This document shows positions 32,939 to 45,137 of a DNA stretch of 64,000 bases, piece by piece. The translations under genes were made by a program, and so were the position numbers. The notes beneath the pieces are model-generated. The model was not told where the DNA came from. It ran no database searches and worked only from the letters and a program-made list of their open reading frames with translations. This DNA is from Parascedosporium putredinis. Taxonomy: Eukaryota > Ascomycota > Sordariomycetes > Microascales > Microascaceae. Positions within the stretch are counted from its first letter, which is position 1. The number at the start of each line of letters is the position of its first letter. The DNA is taken from contig CASHTG010000001.1 of NCBI GenBank assembly GCA_949357655.1, positions 3,162,001 to 3,226,000 of the forward strand, read 5' to 3'.

Positions 32939-35900
32939 ATGGCGTACGTTGCGCCAATCCACAAGCCTACCAGCATCCGACATGCTATCAGCGCCCAACT
33001 TCCTGGCGAAGAAACAAGGAGTCTTGTCCTCGCGTGAGTATTTCTGGTGCCAATACCTCTTAACTGTACTGCCGCCTGCTTGCTTGCCTTGGCGGCGCCA
33101 ACGAGTGCTGACCCTGCCCACCCAGCAAAACGAACCGACTAGAAATATGGCGTGTCGAGGAGGATGGAATGACGCTCCTGCACTCCAAAATCATTTTCGG
33201 CACCGTATCGGTTCTCCAGCGACTCCGACCCAAAACTCGGAGTCCGACTTACTTTTCATCGGCACGGATAATCAGGAGTACTTCACCCTCGCCTGGAATG
33301 CCTCGAGGCAATTGCTCGAAAATGTTCAGGAATTGCATGACCAATCCGAACCCCACATGCGCGAAGCCGAATGCCAGTTCAAGTGCGTCGTCGATCCATC
33401 TGGAAGATTCATGGCACTCCATATCTGGGAAGGCGTCCTCAACATCAGCCGGCTGATAGACCGTGGCGATTCCAAACATTTTATCAAGTTTCTAGAGCAG
33501 GTCCGGCTCACGGAACTGTTCATAAAATCAAGCACTTTTCTTTACAGCCAGACGGGCCCGAGGATTGCATTCTTATACCAAACCAGAATTGACGAAGAAG
33601 ATGCCAAGCTGGCCATCTACCGCCTCACGGGCGATGATCGCCATGCTACTGCTGCCAAGTTTGAGCCCAAGGAACGCCAGCTAGACCTCGCGATCCCCGA
33701 CAGCTTATCGCGGATTCTAATACCTGTCCCCATTGTAGAGGATGAAAACAGGAGACATCTTGCTCGAAATGCCTCTTCTGCCAGGCGCACTCTTCCGCAC
33801 CTTGGTGGTGTTCTAGTTGTTGGTGAGACGAGTGTTGTCTACGTGGATTCACAAGATTTCAGTACCGTCGAATTCTCTTTACCGGAGGGCAATATCTTCA
33901 TCACCTGGGAGGCATATGATGTTACAAGGTACTTCCTCGCTGATGATTTTGGAAGGTTGCACCTCTTGTCCCTTGTGGTCGATGGCACGGCTGTGACCGG
34001 GATCACGGTTACAGCCCTGGGTCCTGCCACAACATCACGGGCATCCACGCTAGTTTATCTAGAGGACGGACTGCTGTTTGTAGGCTCGCACTATGGAAAC
34101 TCTCAGCTTATCCGCGTTGATGTAGACTCTTTGAAAGCAGAGCTGGCCCCTTGTCCCCCATCATTTTCGAATAACGCGCCCATTCTAGATTTTGTCGTCA
34201 TGGACATGGGGAACCGCGAGGGCGCCAGTTCGGGCGGTAACACATTCTCATCTGGCCAAGCAAGGCTTGTCGCCGGGTGCGGAGTTTTTGAGTCCGGCAG
34301 CCTACGCAGCATTCGGAGTGGAGTCGGCCTCGAAGATCTGGGAGTGCTTGACGAATTTACCAATGTCAAAGGCCTTTTTCTTTGGGCCCCGGAGACGGGT
34401 TAAAAGCAGATACGTTAATTGTGTCGTCTGTGACCGATACGCGCGTTTTTAAGTTCGACGATGAGGGTGGGATTGAAGAGCTTGGCTCGTTTGGTGGCTT
34501 GAAACTTGACCAACAAACGCTTGTTGTGTCGCGTCTCCCTACTGGCGAGTTGCTTCAAATCACGCCCACTGCGGTGAACTTGCTTGATGGTGAGGGTGGA
34601 ATTGTCACGTCCTCGTGGGAGCCCCCAGGCTCGCTGATGACGGCCGGTCAGCGCCATCTATCATCACGAGCGCCTCGGCAAACAATGACTGGGCTCTTTT
34701 GTCCTTGAATGGCATGCAACTAGTCTCGCTAAACCTACGAGACCAGCTCAAGGGGGTGACCGAGACCTTGAATTCAAGCTCCGGCTCGGGGCCACAAGGT
34801 GGCGATCAGATATCATGTCTCTACGCTTCAGCCACGTTCCCTAATGTAGGAGTCATTGGTTTTGGAAGTCGGCATCGATCACCCTTTGCGACTTGGAAAC
34901 TTTGAAACCTCTCCATAGCGAGACCATGCCTCGTACAGAAGATAGCGCCTCAGTCCCGCGAGACGCCGTGCTTCTCCAGATACATCCGCCCAATGTATCT
35001 GGCCCAACGCTACTAGTGGCCATGGAAGATGGACATGTTGTCACATTTAACGTGTCAAGAAAGGACTTTTCGCTTTCAGGAAGAAAGTCCGTGATCCTGG
35101 GAACCCGGCAAGCGCGCCTTCACGTTCTTCCTGATCCCGGTGGCTTCTATAATGTATTTGCTACCACAGAGAATGCGAGCCTAATTCACAGTTCGGAGGG
35201 TAGACTTGTCTACTCCGCCACAACTGCTGAGGATGCCGTTCATGTTGTTCCGTTCGATGCCGAGGCGTATCCCGACTCGATCGTAATTGCGACTAGTTCA
35301 CACTTGCGGCTATCGCAACTGGACACCGAAAGAAGGACACAAATTAATGCCTTCCCACTTGGCGAAACCGTGAGGCGGTTGGCGTACTCGCCCACCCTTA
35401 AGCTATTTGGTCTTGGATGTCTCGTCAGACAACTTAACTCGGATCCGCCAGAGGAGATTGTGCAGACACGGGTTTGTCTGGTTGACGAAGTCATGTTTGA
35501 GCTTCTCGGAGAACCCTATCTTCTTCCCACCCCAGACGGGCACGAGATTCCAGAATGCATAATCCGGGCAGAACTTCCGGACTCGAATGGGGAGCTCGTT
35601 GAGCGCTTTATCGTGGGGACTAGCATATCCGCGGATCCAACGACGGGGAACCCACCAGCATATGGAGGCCAAATACTCATCCTTGGTGTTGACAGCGACC
35701 GGAAGCTGTTCAAGGTGTCTTCAAAACTACTTCACGGAGCCTGCAAGTGTTTGGGGGTCCTTGGGGACCATGTAGTCGCTGGCCTTTCCTCGTCCATCAT
35801 CGTCTACAAATACACTGAAGAGTCGAGCACCTCGGCGCAGCTGCAGGCCCTGGTCGCTTATCGTTCCTCAACTTACCCGATAGATATTTCAATTCACGGG

Positions 35901-36617
35901 AATATCATAGGCGTCGCCGACGTTATGAAGTCGCTAACCCTCCTCGACTTCGAACCCGGCTCGGCCCAATTGCCGCCGGTGCTTCGGCCTCGGGCGCGGC
36001 ACAATAGATCAGCGTGGGCCACGGCTGTCTGCCACATCGAAAGCGACGCGTGGCTGGAATCAGACTCGAGCGGAAATCTTATGGTATTAACACAGGGAAC
36101 AGATAGCAATTTTGAACCAGCGCGCCCAACTCTTGAGGTCAGCAGCGCTTTGAATCTAGGAGAGCAAGTCAACAGGATTCGGCCTCTCAACGTCGTTACG
36201 AGTCAAAACGCTCCAATTGCGCCCAAGGCGTTCCTCGGGACGGTATGATATAGCACTCTGAACATCGTTGAGAACCATTTAACTAACAAGGATCCTATTT
36301 TCCTCACTTGATCACAGGCTGATGGCGGACTCTACCTCTTCGGCACAGTGTCCGAGACCCATTTAGATCTCCTCACAACCTTCCAGAGCAGACTGACGAC
36401 GTTTGTGGAGTCGCCCGGCGGGACTAATTTTATGCAGTGGAGGACTACAGATAAACTGCCTATCGAACACACGGGGCCATGGAGATTCATAGATGGGGGA
36501 TTTCTTGAGCACTTTCTGGATATGAGTGAAGCAACGCAAGAACTGGTCTGTGAGGGGCTAGGCCCAAGCGTTGAAGATATGCGAAATCTTCTAGAGGAAA
36601 TTAGACGGCTTCATTAG
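32939..36617 (+). CDS. DDB1: DDB1-like UV-damaged DNA-binding protein (CUL4 ligase adaptor)
   Basis: DDB1 is a three-propeller adaptor that links substrate receptors to the CUL4 ubiquitin ligase, acting in DNA repair, chromatin and replication control in the nucleus. Exons 32939-33033, 33126-36242 and 36318-36617 give 1171 residues, a normal length. The start MAYVAPIHKPTSIRHAISAQ matches the family, as do LEIWRVEEDGMTLLHS, DLLFIGTDNQEYFTLAW and DFGRLHLLSL in the first propeller. The C-terminal CPSF-A region contains GGQILILGVD, GACKCLGVLGDHVVAGLSS, ADVMKSLTLLDFEP and ADGGLYLFGTV, and the end is GPSVEDMRNLLEEIRRLH. It is distinguished from RSE1, CFT1 and MMS1 by length and by the N- and C-terminal signatures. 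Introns are 92 and 75 nt. Four missing bases are inferred (near 33229, 34397, 34622 and 34868), dividing it into five frames as given. Confidence 0.95.
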
Positions 36618-37108
36618 CAAAAGATAGGAGGTGCAAAGACGCAATGAATCCAAGTCTGGATAATATCCTGACTTGGATAAAACATGTCGATGCTGAAATA
36701 GATTCGTGCGTCCTTTGTTGACTGTGAACTCTTGAGAATGCCAGGAATTGTCGGAGAATACCGAACGCGCTTCATCAATGGTCTGCCGGTTCGGGCTTGA
36801 GGACGGTAGATTCTCGGAAATAATGGTTTTGTGGGTCAAGGCTCATCCATCCAATTGTTAGCCGGAAATATCCGGGTTGACCAACCCTTCTTCTCAGTTT
36901 TGATCGGACCATCACAAGCCTAGCCAATCAAGGGCGTCCAATTCGTGAGCTGTCTTGTCGCCTCAGGCAAAAAGTCCAAAAATCATCATCCAAATCATTT
37001 TCGAACGTGCCAAAAGGAAAAGACCTCATCGAAGCCACATAACCTCCATCCCGACGACAAGCTCCCCAGCCCGCAACTCAATCCACCCTGTCATCCTCAC
37101 AGCCCGCG
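36618..37108. other. Short intergenic region upstream of the Rieske gene
   Basis: Holds the DDB1 3' end and the Rieske promoter. No clear TATA box and no extra gene were seen. Confidence 0.45.
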
Positions 37109-38302
37109 ATGGCGACTTTGACGAACGCATCTCGTGTCTGCCTCCGGGGCATGACAAGGCAGTCGGCTCTCGCGTCCGTCCCCGTACGAGCGCTGACCAC
37201 CTCGGCAACCGTCCAGACTCGGCGCCCTCCGCGTACGGCTACCAGGCGACCTTCAAGGGCACCAGCAAGGGCTCCAAGATCCCCGACTTTGGTAGCTACA
37301 TGTCCGACAAGGCTCCTGCTACCAACAAGATCTTTTCCTACTTTATGGTTGGCGGTTTGGGCGCCATCACCGCCGCCGGTGCCAAATCCACTGTCGAGGG
37401 TAGGTGGCGTGACAGCACCCATCAGGCACCACAACTTGCCGGAATCCCAACAATTGATGATGTGCTGGCTCGTTTTGGCTGAATATCAAAGCTGACTCGT
37501 TTTGTTTTACTCAATTCTACAGAGTTCCTCAAGAACATGTCCGCCTCTGCCGACGTCTTGGCCATGGCCAAGGTTGAGGTCGACCTCAACGCCATTCCTG
37601 AGGGCAAGAACGTAAGTTGATATAGCCTATCCACAATGCGTTTGCGCATCCCCCAACTCTGCCTCATCTACTGACATGGCTCTCTTTCTCCCTTTCTAGG
37701 TCATCATCAAGTGGCGTGGCAAGCCCGTCTTCATCCGACACCGAACCGAGGGCGAAATTGCCGAGGCTAACAAGGTCAACATTACCTCTCTCCGCGACCC
37801 CGAGAACGATGCCGACCGTGTGAAGAAGCCCGAGTGGCTTGTAATGTTGGGTAGGTGGCGCATCATCCCTCGCGTGCATGGTTCTTCCCTCTTCATCAAT
37901 GTCAATGCCGAGCCCCTAAAATACGCCCGGGTTTCTCTCAGAGTTCTGTGCCTGCCAAGCCGCCGCAAGACCTGAATCTTGCACGGCTTTCGCTACGGGG
38001 GCAAACCATTGTGAAAGGGAGGGATTCAACCTGGGCTGGCATACAGGATTGCTCTCCGATTATTCATCACGTTTAAGCAATGTCACGAAACAGCAAGGAC
38101 TAACATGTTGCTTTCATTAGGTGTCTGCACCCATCTCGGTTGTGTGCCCATTGGTGAGGCCGGTGATTACGGTGGCTGGTTCTGCCCTTGCCACGGTTCG
38201 CATTACGACATCTCCGGACGTATAAGAAAGGGACCCGCTCCTCTTAACCTCGAAATCCCCGAGTACGAGTTCCCCGAAGATGGCAAGCTGATCATCGGTT
38301 AA
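37109..38302 (+). CDS. RIP1: Rieske iron-sulphur subunit of the cytochrome bc1 complex
   Basis: Subunit of respiratory complex III in the mitochondrial inner membrane; it passes electrons from ubiquinol to cytochrome c1. Four exons: 37109-37399, 37523-37611, 37700-37850 and 38121-38302, 237 residues. The N-terminal presequence MATLTNASRVCLRGMTRQSA is Arg/Ser-rich with no acidic residue, as for mitochondrial import. A tether and single transmembrane segment follow (IFSYFMVGGLGAITAAGAKS), then the conserved flexible hinge EFLKNMSASADVLAMAKVEV. The cluster ligands are all present in CTHLGC and CPCHGSH (two Cys, two His, plus the disulphide Cys pair). The last intron is unusually long for this window (270 nt). 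One missing base near 37213 separates the presequence from the mature protein in the given sequence. The flanking gene order (DDB1 upstream) does not suggest a functional link. Confidence 0.97.
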
Positions 38303-39126
38303 AGAGAAGAAAGAAAAAAGATTTCGCTGTATACTATCTGTCAAAAACGGAAGATTCATCCCCTAGGACACACCATTGCGAATAGAGATTTTCCCTTTTT
38401 TTTTTGTTATCTTTCTGGATCTAGTTATCGAGCGCCTGGCGGATAAGGTCGGTGTTGGTGCGATTGCCCTCCATATATCGTGTGTATGGGGCTCAGGTGG
38501 AAGGCATGGGAGAAAGCCCAAGGAGAGCCGAGAGCCGAGATAATCGATGTATAAACCTTGGTAGGACGCGTTTCTTATAAGTATCTACAGACATCATGAG
38601 ATCCTCATGGGTCATTCATAGTTGATTCCATACTGTCAAAGTCCCACCTGTTTACATGCAGAGCAGATGACGATTGCCATCCGCTCGCCCACCTTTGATT
38701 CGATGATCGATGCGGGATCAGTCGGATTGCCTAGGGATGATTCACCCTCCCAGAGTCTCAGTGCCAAGTAGGCAAGATGGACTTCAATGCCTACATGTAG
38801 GCTGGGCGGTGGATATCAATACTTCGACATGCAATGCCACGGTCTCTGTCTTCACCCAACCACACATGTCACTAAACATGTAGGGCATCCCTTGCCTTGC
38901 TGTCGAGCTGGAACTTTGCTAGCCACTAAGAGCCCACGCACATCGCCATGGCACAACCTTATTTAGGGTAAAAGCCAAGTGTGGGAAAACGAGAAGCGAC
39001 GTATCGCCGGGTAAAAGCAAAGGACGGCGGTCAACGCACCTGTGAAGATCCGTGCCAGAATTTTGACGGGGCAGGTCACAGTGACAAAGTCTCATGTGTG
39101 GTGTGTATCAAAGGTCGTGAATGTAT

Positions 39127-39152
39127 GCGTGTGCGTGTGCGTGTGCGTGTGC
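39127..39152 (+). repeat. (GTGTGC)n simple repeat
   Basis: About four units of a hexamer alternating purine and pyrimidine (GTGTGC). It is an intergenic microsatellite with left-handed (Z-DNA) potential. Confidence 0.85.
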
Positions 39153-41464
39153 TGGAAGAGCAGAAGCTGAATAGGACGGTGAGGGGATTCATATGATCAG
39201 ATTCACTGCTGCAGTTTCTTTCCGGTTTCTTTCCCCATGCCATTGAAATAATCTTAGCGCAGCGGAGCCATCTCCCCTATTCAACTTCTCTCGTCCCTTC
39301 CTCTTATCTTTTGCCATCTGTGTCTACTTTCCCCCTCCCCTAGGGATCCAAGCGGCGGAGAGGAGGGCGTAGGGCCCTGCAGGAGACCGACGAGAAATCT
39401 GCATGGCATTGGGCTAAAGGGATATATGTCGATCATGCTGAGGCTGTCATTGTGCAACAGATCCTGCGATTGATACCCTGTCCGTATGGTGTAACAGAAC
39501 GCATCCCCCACTTAATGGATCGCATAGCTGTGTCTATCATGAACAGTAATATATGTAAGCCAGGAAAGTCAGTTTAGACTCGGGAGACCATCTTTTTCTA
39601 GCCTGTATGTCGAGTTCTTCAAGGAGGGGAAATAACCGAAGGACCCCTCAAATCTTCCTCGAGTAATGGGAGGCTTTACTTCAGACGAAATGAGAGCAAA
39701 GGAGAGTGAAACACCCGGTTCGCACCGGAGTCGGCTCACCGGCTTCAACGAGGGAATCTTTTTCTTGGCTTCTCGCGGGAAGCTCCTCGGTCCAGGTCAC
39801 GGCGGGCGAGGCATGTCGAATGAGAATCATTTGAATCTCATCATGATAAGATCATCTTGGGACTTTCAAGTGGGGACATGGTACGAATTTGGGACAGCAA
39901 ATCCATGGGTCAGATACTGCGGCCTCCCCTCGTCTCTCTCGCTCTCTGTCGAGAGCGGTTAGCCAAGACGCGGTTTCCACAGGGGTGGTAAGCACGTAAA
40001 TGGGCAGAGAAAGCGATAATCTGATCAGGTTGATCCAGAAAATTCGTCCACATCTGCTGGAGGGCTTTGGAAACATGGCATCAGCAGAAGGGATAGCCGG
40101 CCGCAAACGTTATCCTGCCCCTTTGAAGTGAAGAGCGACAAAGGGAAGGGTCACAAGGCCGCAAATGCAGGGGAGGCCGCGAAACCCTTGCCCCACGGAC
40201 ATATTTGTCCCTGAAGCTCGACCCAAACACAACCTAGCCGAAGAAACGAACAAGACGATAATACGGACGGAAACATCAACGAGAAGCGGTCTGTGAGGTA
40301 CCCCAACGGCTTCGCAGTGCACCCAGGTTGCCGAACAAGGCGAGAGCCCTTGTCGTCGAAGAGTGTTATAGTACGCAATCACTAGGGAATGCCGAACAAG
40401 GGGGAGGGGGTGGGCTATCGGGACTGATGTCACATCTAGCTCGCCGCTGGGTGTATCAAGTTCGGGCCAGAGATTGGCCGGTGGGTGACAGGAAACGGGG
40501 GTTCTTAGGGTTATCGTACGCCAGCAGACGCCTGAAGAGATGGTGGCCGCTTGTCAATTACAGACCGAAAGAGAGTCCCCAAGCTCTTTTGCAGTCTTGA
40601 GGACTGGGGACAAGAGGTTGCTGCCCACTACATGTAAGAATTTGATGGGCTTATTGCGAGGGTGACAGGCCGAACAGGCTGAATGAAATCAAAATGCAAG
40701 TGAAGGAAGAAAAGAAACAGATCTCGCCTCCCCCAAAGACACAAAAAGAGGGAGAAGGGAGAGAATGGCACTTCATTTTGTTTAGCAAGGGTAACAAGAG
40801 AGTGAAAATAGCAACAGAGAAGAAGGGCGACGATTCCCCAGATGCTCGGAGTCACCTGCAGTTTTTGGTGGTATTGGAGTGTCGCAAAGTGCGTAACAGG
40901 AAATCTCCGATGGCTTTTCATAGGGCAGATTGTTTCAGTGTTTTTGTGTGCCCTTGGGACGGTGGTGCTTCTCTCGAACTTAGTCGACAAGCATCGAGAG
41001 TGCGTGCATTGGGGGCCAAACAAATGCCAGCTGGTGGAGGCAGGAGCGCTGAGGCTCTGAGGCTCTGGAGGCTGAGATGGCTGCTAATAGCGTCGAACCT
41101 TGATTCCGTGTTTTGGGAAGGAACGGTGCGTGCAGCCTCCGGTGGGGAAGGAGGTCTGGTGGCAGAAGGGAAGGTGCGTCGAAGGCCTAAACGGGACACA
41201 GGCGGAGGTTGCCTTTCGCGGTCGGTGCAGGGGTGCATGGTCCCTGGGCCAATCAAAAGTCGGCACAAAAGCGGCTTGAGCTTGTTGAGACGTCGGTAAC
41301 ACGAAACACCGTCTGATCGGACAAGATCTCCGACGGACCCGAACTTTCTCTCCCATCTTTCCTTGCCTTCTTCTTGCTGTTCTTTTTCGTTTGCTGCAAG
41401 CCCGATATTCTCTAAACCCTGTCCGCGTTTGGGGAACATGGCTTTGACATTTCTTCGGAGCTTT

Positions 41465-41490
41465 CCTTCCCCTTCCCCTTCCCCTTCCCT
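41465..41490 (+). repeat. TTCCCC hexamer repeat
   Basis: Four tandem TTCCCC units, so the minus strand carries GGGGAA repeats with quadruplex potential. It is not the fungal telomere unit (TTAGGG). No gene association is clear. Confidence 0.8.
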
Positions 41491-42282
41491 TGCGCTTCTC
41501 CCTCGGCCATGAGCTGTGGACTGTGGACTGAAATCGCCTCGCCCCTACCGAGGTAGACTTTTGCCCTATAGATTCATGACGCCCCAGGTTGAACAAGTAA
41601 ACCGCCCTCAGGATTTCTACACGCATCGCACGCACGCTGCGGCTCGGCAGCCCGGCACCATAACCCACAAGAGGAGCTGGGCTTGTCACTAAATAAGGTT
41701 TGGAAGCCAGCTAAATCGATGAAGTCGCCAAGGCTACGCTTCTTGAACCCACTTACACCCCCTACGTCAGGAGGCTGTCTGCCGCGCCCCTCGATGCGAA
41801 AAATCACTCTGTACCGTAACCGTAACCCTTCAGCTTGAGGCCATTCTCCTAGTGGCTCTTATTGCTAGTCTTGCGTGCACAAAATTATGGCTTTCTTTAG
41901 CATTTCCCCCAATGACCAGGCCATTGACAATCCGGCCGTCAGACGGCTGGACTGGGGTGGCCCTGCTGCATGTGCACAGCGTCCAGGACGCATCCACGAC
42001 CTCCGGAGCTGTCAGAGCCGGCGTATCGTGCACACCTACGCCCCCATAACACCGACTCCCCAAGTCCAGGGAATGCCAAGTAAATCCGTACTTCCCCTTC
42101 GTTCATCTTTGACGTTATGATCGACGTTCGTGGATGCAAGCAGAGCCGTGCCAAGGGCGTCATGAGACACCTAGACAAATCGTCGTTTCGCTTGTCACTC
42201 GATCCGCCATCCGGTGTTCCCTTCATCTCAATGAGTCTATTTCCCCCATCCCGTCTCTGCTTTTAACTCTACGCGAGGTTGG

Positions 42283-42288
42283 TATAAA
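42283..42288 (+). promoter_or_regulatory. TATA box of the secreted protein gene at 42542
   Basis: GGTATAAAGA lies about 255 bases upstream of the ATG and is followed by a strongly pyrimidine-rich leader, typical of highly expressed fungal genes. Confidence 0.55.
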
Positions 42289-42541
42289 GACATTCTGGCC
42301 GTCCTGAGATCGCCTCAGACTTTGCACCCCTCTTTCCTCTTCTCCACCAGTCACTCTTTCCTGTCGCTTTTGGGCCTAATCTCTCTTTCTCTTCGCTCAG
42401 TTCTGTGAACTTTTTTTTCAATCTTCTTTTCATTGTTCAAACAGCAGGGCCGGCCTCTCCTTTTGGACCCTCTATAAATCGTATTATTATTATTTTTGTC
42501 GATTTCTTTCTTAATCGCCGCCCAAACCCCCTACCGTCACC

Positions 42542-44098
42542 ATGAAGCAATCCGCCGCTATCTTGGCCGCCACCCTCGTGGCCTTTGTCGCCGCTGAGGT
42601 CCCCCAGGAGCTGTCTCACGGCATGTTCTTGACCAACACCCAGACCGCCCTGCAGCTCAACAACCGCTTCAACATTGTTGACCCTGTCTTCGGTCTTCTC
42701 GGTGCCGCCGCTGCCGCCAATGGCGCCGGTGACGTGACCGACTTGGACTGCCTCCAGCAGATCATTGCCGATGAGGCCTTCACCAACGCTCTCACCATTG
42801 AGGATGAGAACCAGCGAATCAACAGCCTCGCCAACGCCCTCATCTACCGCACCCTTGAGAAGAACACCGGCAGCGTCGGTCTTGCCAGCGTCAACTGCGG
42901 TCAGGTTGCCAACAACCCCGAGATTGCTGCCCTTTCTCAGCACCAGGATCCCGCCTCCGACGGTGCTCAGCAGCTCAACAAGGACATCGCCCTCAGCCTC
43001 GCTGTCCAGCTTGCGAGCGTTGGTGCCGACCCCACCCTTGCTCTCCTCTCCGGCACCTTCGTGCCTGGTGATGTATGTATCCTCCTGAACATGGGACAAA
43101 ACCCTCCCCCATTTAGAATTTGCCTCTTTCTGCCTTCTTCTTGGTAATCAGGAAGGGAGATGAAAAAGAAAACATTTGCTAACCCTCGCGTCGGCATAGG
43201 TCAACGACAACACCGGCGCTGGCAACACCTGCGATACTGCCCTTGACGAGGATCCCGTCGGCTGCATCTTCACCTTGAACCGCATCGTTGCTGATGCCAC
43301 CATTGATGAGATCAACCAGGCTGTCAGCGATGCCATGGGTGCCGATGCTCCTCAGGCTAACGCCGCCATGGCTAGCAACCTTAGCACCTTGGCCGCCGGG
43401 ATGGCCTCTGGGCAAATCTCTGCCGTCGCTTCTGGTGAGTACCGTGTTTCCAGCTCCTCGGGTGTGGGTGCCTGATTCTAACGTATCTCTGAATCTTCAG
43501 ACAACGGCAACGCCCAGGCTTCCGCCTCTGCCTCCGCCTCCGGAAACCTCCAGGCTTTCAGCGGTAACCTCGGTGGCGCCGCCCCGCCATTGAGGACACC
43601 GGTGATGCCAACCGCCCCTTCCAGACCAACGGCGCTACCTTCCAGAACCTGAGCGCCGCCATCCAGCGCTCTTGCGCCGTCCAGAACAACGCTTGCGCCA
43701 ACGCTGCCAACTCTGGCCAGATTGACGCTAACGTCGGTGACTGCAACGCTCAGGAGAACGAGTGCCGTGCCTCCGCCAACCTCAAGATGAAGCGCGTTGT
43801 CAAGGCCCGCCAAAACGGTGCTCTTGACTTCGGCTCTTGCTCCGACCCCACCATCCAGTTCGCTGATGGCCTTGACGGTCGCCGCGAGGCCTCCTTCGCC
43901 CCCAACAACAAGGGTGACTTCAGCCAGGGCTCCGCTCTCAACATCAACATCATCTCCAGCTTCATCTGCGGAAGGCTCCAAGACTCCTGCAAGGCTGATG
44001 AGTCGACCGTTGCCGCTTGCGAGACTGGTAGGGCCGCCGCTCAGGGCCAGCAGGGCCAGGCTGCCGCTGATGCTTTCAACGCCGCTCTTGGTCTTTAA
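42542..44098 (+). CDS. Large secreted protein of a Pezizomycotina-specific Cys-containing family
   Basis: Exons 42542-43072, 43200-43434 and 43501-44098 give 454 residues. The signal peptide is MKQSAAILAATLVAFVAAEV. The N-terminal half is Ala/Leu/Asn-rich and probably helical (TQTALQLNNRFNIVDPVFGL), with single cysteines at VTDLDC and SVNC. The C-terminal half has a Cys motif repeated as SCAVQNNACANAANSG then GDCNAQENECRASA. A final module follows with DFGSCSDPTIQFADGLDGRR, NIISSFICGRLQDSCKA and VAACETG. I recall relatives widely distributed in ascomycete genomes, some carrying a misleading ribosomal-protein-S17 label; the sequence has nothing ribosomal. Role unknown; a secreted or wall-bound protein is all that can be said. 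A Lys-Arg site (KMKR, VKAR) precedes the last module, so processing into two chains is possible. One missing base in a C run at 43582 breaks the third exon. A TATA box and a CT-rich leader suggest strong expression. Confidence 0.8.
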
Positions 44099-45137
44099 GT
44101 CAAGCGTCGAGATTTTCAAATGCTGATCTCTCGGGCTCTGTCCGTTGGGTGACTCCATAACGCAGATCAATTTATTTGTTTATCGGTTATCATCCTCGCT
44201 TTTTATATACCATTTTCCCCTTCTCTTCTTTCTCTTCGCAGTCCGCTATTTCATGTGCCTTTCGTCATAGCGAGCTTTCTTCTTTTTCTTTGGTCTTTTA
44301 TTTCTTTTTTGTTCCATATCTTTTCCTTCCATGTCTCCTTTTGCGCTTCTTTTATTTGTTTTTGAAGGAAAACTGAGAGGTTGAGTTGGCTCGAAACGAC
44401 AGGAAAGGGGCGATTGCACAACTCCTCAAAGGGCCTCGTCTCTTTAGAGTCGTTCGTAACCTCCCCTCGTACTTTGTTGTATTTGTAGTGATGAGGTAAC
44501 GGTCTTGCAAAGGGACTAGGATTTCAACTGTCCGTGGATAATTGAAAAAACAAAAATAAAGTAACCCCCATCTTGTGCACGTCTCGCGTGGAATGCAGCA
44601 AGTGTAGGCCCAAGTTAGTACACTACCTAAGAAGAGGGAGTTCAAACATAATGTGTGCCTGTGTACTGTCTTTGAGAGGTTTACCATTGCATTTCGACGT
44701 ACCGCATCCCCTACCGGACGAGACATCAATCGCTCCGGTCGTTTCGGGTGCGCGGCAACCGCTGTTCTCCCATGCCCCGTGACGCAGGCGACGCACACCA
44801 TCATTCTGAATCGGGTATCAGCAGGGCGCCTATTTAGGAAACCCGTCGTGATCCTACAAGGTGGGATTTGGGATGCGTCGCCGGATGGACCGCGCGGATT
44901 GCCAAGCGCGATGCTTGCCGGAGAGCCGAAAAATTACTGAATTTTCAACAGGCACGTCAAACGGGGCCGCTGCGGGTCAACAGAATGTTCATGGTATTGC
45001 AGATAATAATGGTTTGGCTAAACATAAAACTCCAAGTCGACAACATCATCGTTGGTAATTCTCGATGATCAGATACTACTAGCCTTCTTGACTAACTCCA
45101 TGAGGACGAGCGACTTTCTCCCTGTCCCAAATTTTGC
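44099..45137. other. Convergent intergenic region
   Basis: 3' flanks of the secreted protein and prolyl-tRNA synthetase genes. The left part is T-rich. No supported gene. Confidence 0.4.

Larger units (their letters stand above)
38303..42541. other. Largest gene-free spacer (about 4.2 kb)
   Basis: No supported gene. It contains a short T run at about 38397-38405, a GTGTGC repeat at 39127-39152, a TTCCCC repeat at 41465-41490 and large overlapping open frames on opposite strands between 40694 and 41689 (up to 201 codons, very Arg-rich). I regard those as chance frames in G/C-skewed DNA. The right end is the promoter of the secreted protein at 42542. Confidence 0.4.

Noticed and set aside
41465..41490. 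Interstitial telomere-like repeat
   Set aside because: The unit is TTCCCC/GGGGAA, not TTAGGG, and only four copies are present.
40694..41689. Two 201-codon Arg-rich frames on opposite strands
   Set aside because: Arg-rich composition arises from purine-skewed repeats (GGGGAA units); no conserved features and mutual overlap.
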